From: Labrys sp. WJW
GTDB lineage: Bacteria > Pseudomonadota > Alphaproteobacteria > Rhizobiales > Labraceae
Reading direction: 5' to 3'
Assembly (NCBI RefSeq): GCF_001676615.1
Contig: NZ_LYXZ01000018.1
Span: 62,001 to 126,000 of the forward strand
Length of the DNA stretch: 64,000 nt
Position numbers and translations under genes: made by a program. Shown here piece by piece: positions 63,373 through 64,000 of this stretch. Each line of letters opens with the position of its first letter. The first letter of the stretch is position 1. Under the pieces are notes generated by a model that was not told the DNA's origin, made no database searches, and saw nothing but the letters and a program-made list of their open reading frames with translations.

Positions 63373-64000
63373 GTGAAATCCGTTGCTCTCTTCGATCTCG
63401 ATGGCACTTTGGTCGATGCCGATCACCTGCATTACGAGGCCTGGCGCGAGATGGTGGCGCCGCACGGGATCGAGCTCTCCCTCGACACCTATGTCTCCGA
63501 GATCATGGGCCAGCCCAACAGCCTGCTCGCCAGGAACTTCCTGAAGGATCTCGACGAGGACGTCGCCCTCAAGCTCGTCGACGACAAGGAGGCGATGTTC
63601 CGCAGCCTCTTTGTCGGGCTGAAGCCGGCGAAGGGGCTGACGGATTTTCTCGACTGGCTGGAACGGAACGGCGTGCCGATCGGTGTGGTCACCAACGCGC
63701 CCCGGGACAATGCGGAGCATCAGCTGGTCAATCTGGGCCTGGTGGAACGCTTTCCGACCGTGGTGATCGGCGCCGAGGTTGCCCATCCCAAGCCCCATCC
63801 CGATCCCTACCTCGTCGGCCTGGAACGCCTGCAGGGGCGCGCCGCTTCCAGCCTGGCTTTCGAGGATTCGCGCTCCGGCATCACGGCCGGCAAGGCGGCG
63901 GGCCTTGCCGTGATCGGTCTTGCCACCAGCATGACTGAGGAAGCGCTGCTGGCGGCAGGCGTGGAACTGGCAATCCCCGACTACACCGACCCACGGCTCA
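63373..64000 (+). CDS. HAD-family hydrolase, beta-phosphoglucomutase-like, 3' partial
   Basis: The frame starts at GTG 63373 and runs off the window end with no stop, so at least 209 residues are encoded. Motif I FDLDGTLVDADHLHY (7-21) has the DxD nucleophile pair. The cap contains YEAWREMVAPHGI, motif II is VVTNAPR, motif III is HPKPHPDPY and motif IV is AFEDSRSG. The EDSRSG motif and cap type fit beta-phosphoglucomutase or sugar phosphatases. AAAGG lies upstream. It follows the MsbA-like exporter closely. Confidence 0.85.
   Translation, partial: MKSVALFDLDGTLVDADHLHYEAWREMVAPHGIELSLDTYVSEIMGQPNSLLARNFLKDLDEDVALKLVDDKEAMFRSLFVGLKPAKGLTDFLDWLERNGVPIGVVTNAPRDNAEHQLVNLGLVERFPTVVIGAEVAHPKPHPDPYLVGLERLQGRAASSLAFEDSRSGITAGKAAGLAVIGLATSMTEEALLAAGVELAIPDYTDPRL

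Overview
The window is 64 kb of GC-rich chromosome with dense genes, GTG as well as ATG starts and many four-base or one-base gene overlaps. The gene set (class II DAHP synthase, kbl/tdh threonine degradation, xylFGH xylose uptake, TamA/TamB, MipA, CGNR regulator, Atm1-type exporter, PPK2, MOFRL-type glycerate kinase) and the intergenic palindromes fit an alphaproteobacterium of the order Hyphomicrobiales (Rhizobiales). The genus cannot be fixed from sequence alone. I see no prophage, insertion sequence, integrase, CRISPR array or rRNA. There is one tRNA, tRNA-Val(CAC).

Layout. 1-8 kb: the end of a GH63-like glycosidase, an ABC exporter, a glycerate 2-kinase, and a divergent CGNR-regulator/EamA-exporter pair sharing a strong 32-bp dyad. 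7.4-13.6 kb: a His-rich secreted peptide, tRNA-Val, phosphoglycolate phosphatase, a small secreted repeat protein, rpiA, a DUF2059 protein, glutathione reductase and a Sel1-repeat protein. 14-21 kb: DAHP synthase, two duplicated Tat-exported phosphoesterases around an unknown lower-GC gene, a GMC oxidoreductase and PPK2. 21-24 kb: kbl and tdh separated by a Phd/PIN toxin-antitoxin module. 24-29.5 kb: two near-identical tandem xylF genes, each behind its own promoter-like sequence, then xylG and xylH. 29.5-36.5 kb: dgkA, nadE, a GcvA-type LysR regulator divergent from an SDR that lacks catalytic residues, an old-yellow-enzyme/TMADH-like oxidoreductase and MipA. 36.8-43.7 kb: gltX, creA, a small secreted Cys protein, the overlapping cysS-GNAT-cimA operon and YceI. 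43.8-52 kb: LOG protein, a secreted ClpP-fold protein divergent from an Ig/LysM protein, an Atm1-like exporter, a GT2 glycosyltransferase and an orphan TRAP binding protein. 52-64 kb: an AT-rich gap, tamA-tamB, an SDR, mobB-tusA-like opposite mobA, an MsbA-like exporter and a HAD hydrolase cut by the window end.

How genes work together. xylFGH form a xylose-type importer. kbl and tdh convert threonine to glycine and acetyl-CoA. tamA/tamB build the outer-membrane translocation module. mobA and mobB finish the molybdenum cofactor, and the overlapping TusA-like gene suggests sulfur delivery to a Mo enzyme. cysS, the GNAT gene and cimA are translationally coupled.

Most of the window is ordinary core genome. 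The observations most worth checking are the secreted ClpP-like protein that keeps Ser and His, the toxin-antitoxin insertion inside kbl-tdh, the Tdh lacking its structural-zinc cysteines, the duplicated xylF promoters, the phosphoesterase/unknown/phosphoesterase sandwich, and several families of intergenic palindromes, one present in two copies downstream of gltX and cimA.
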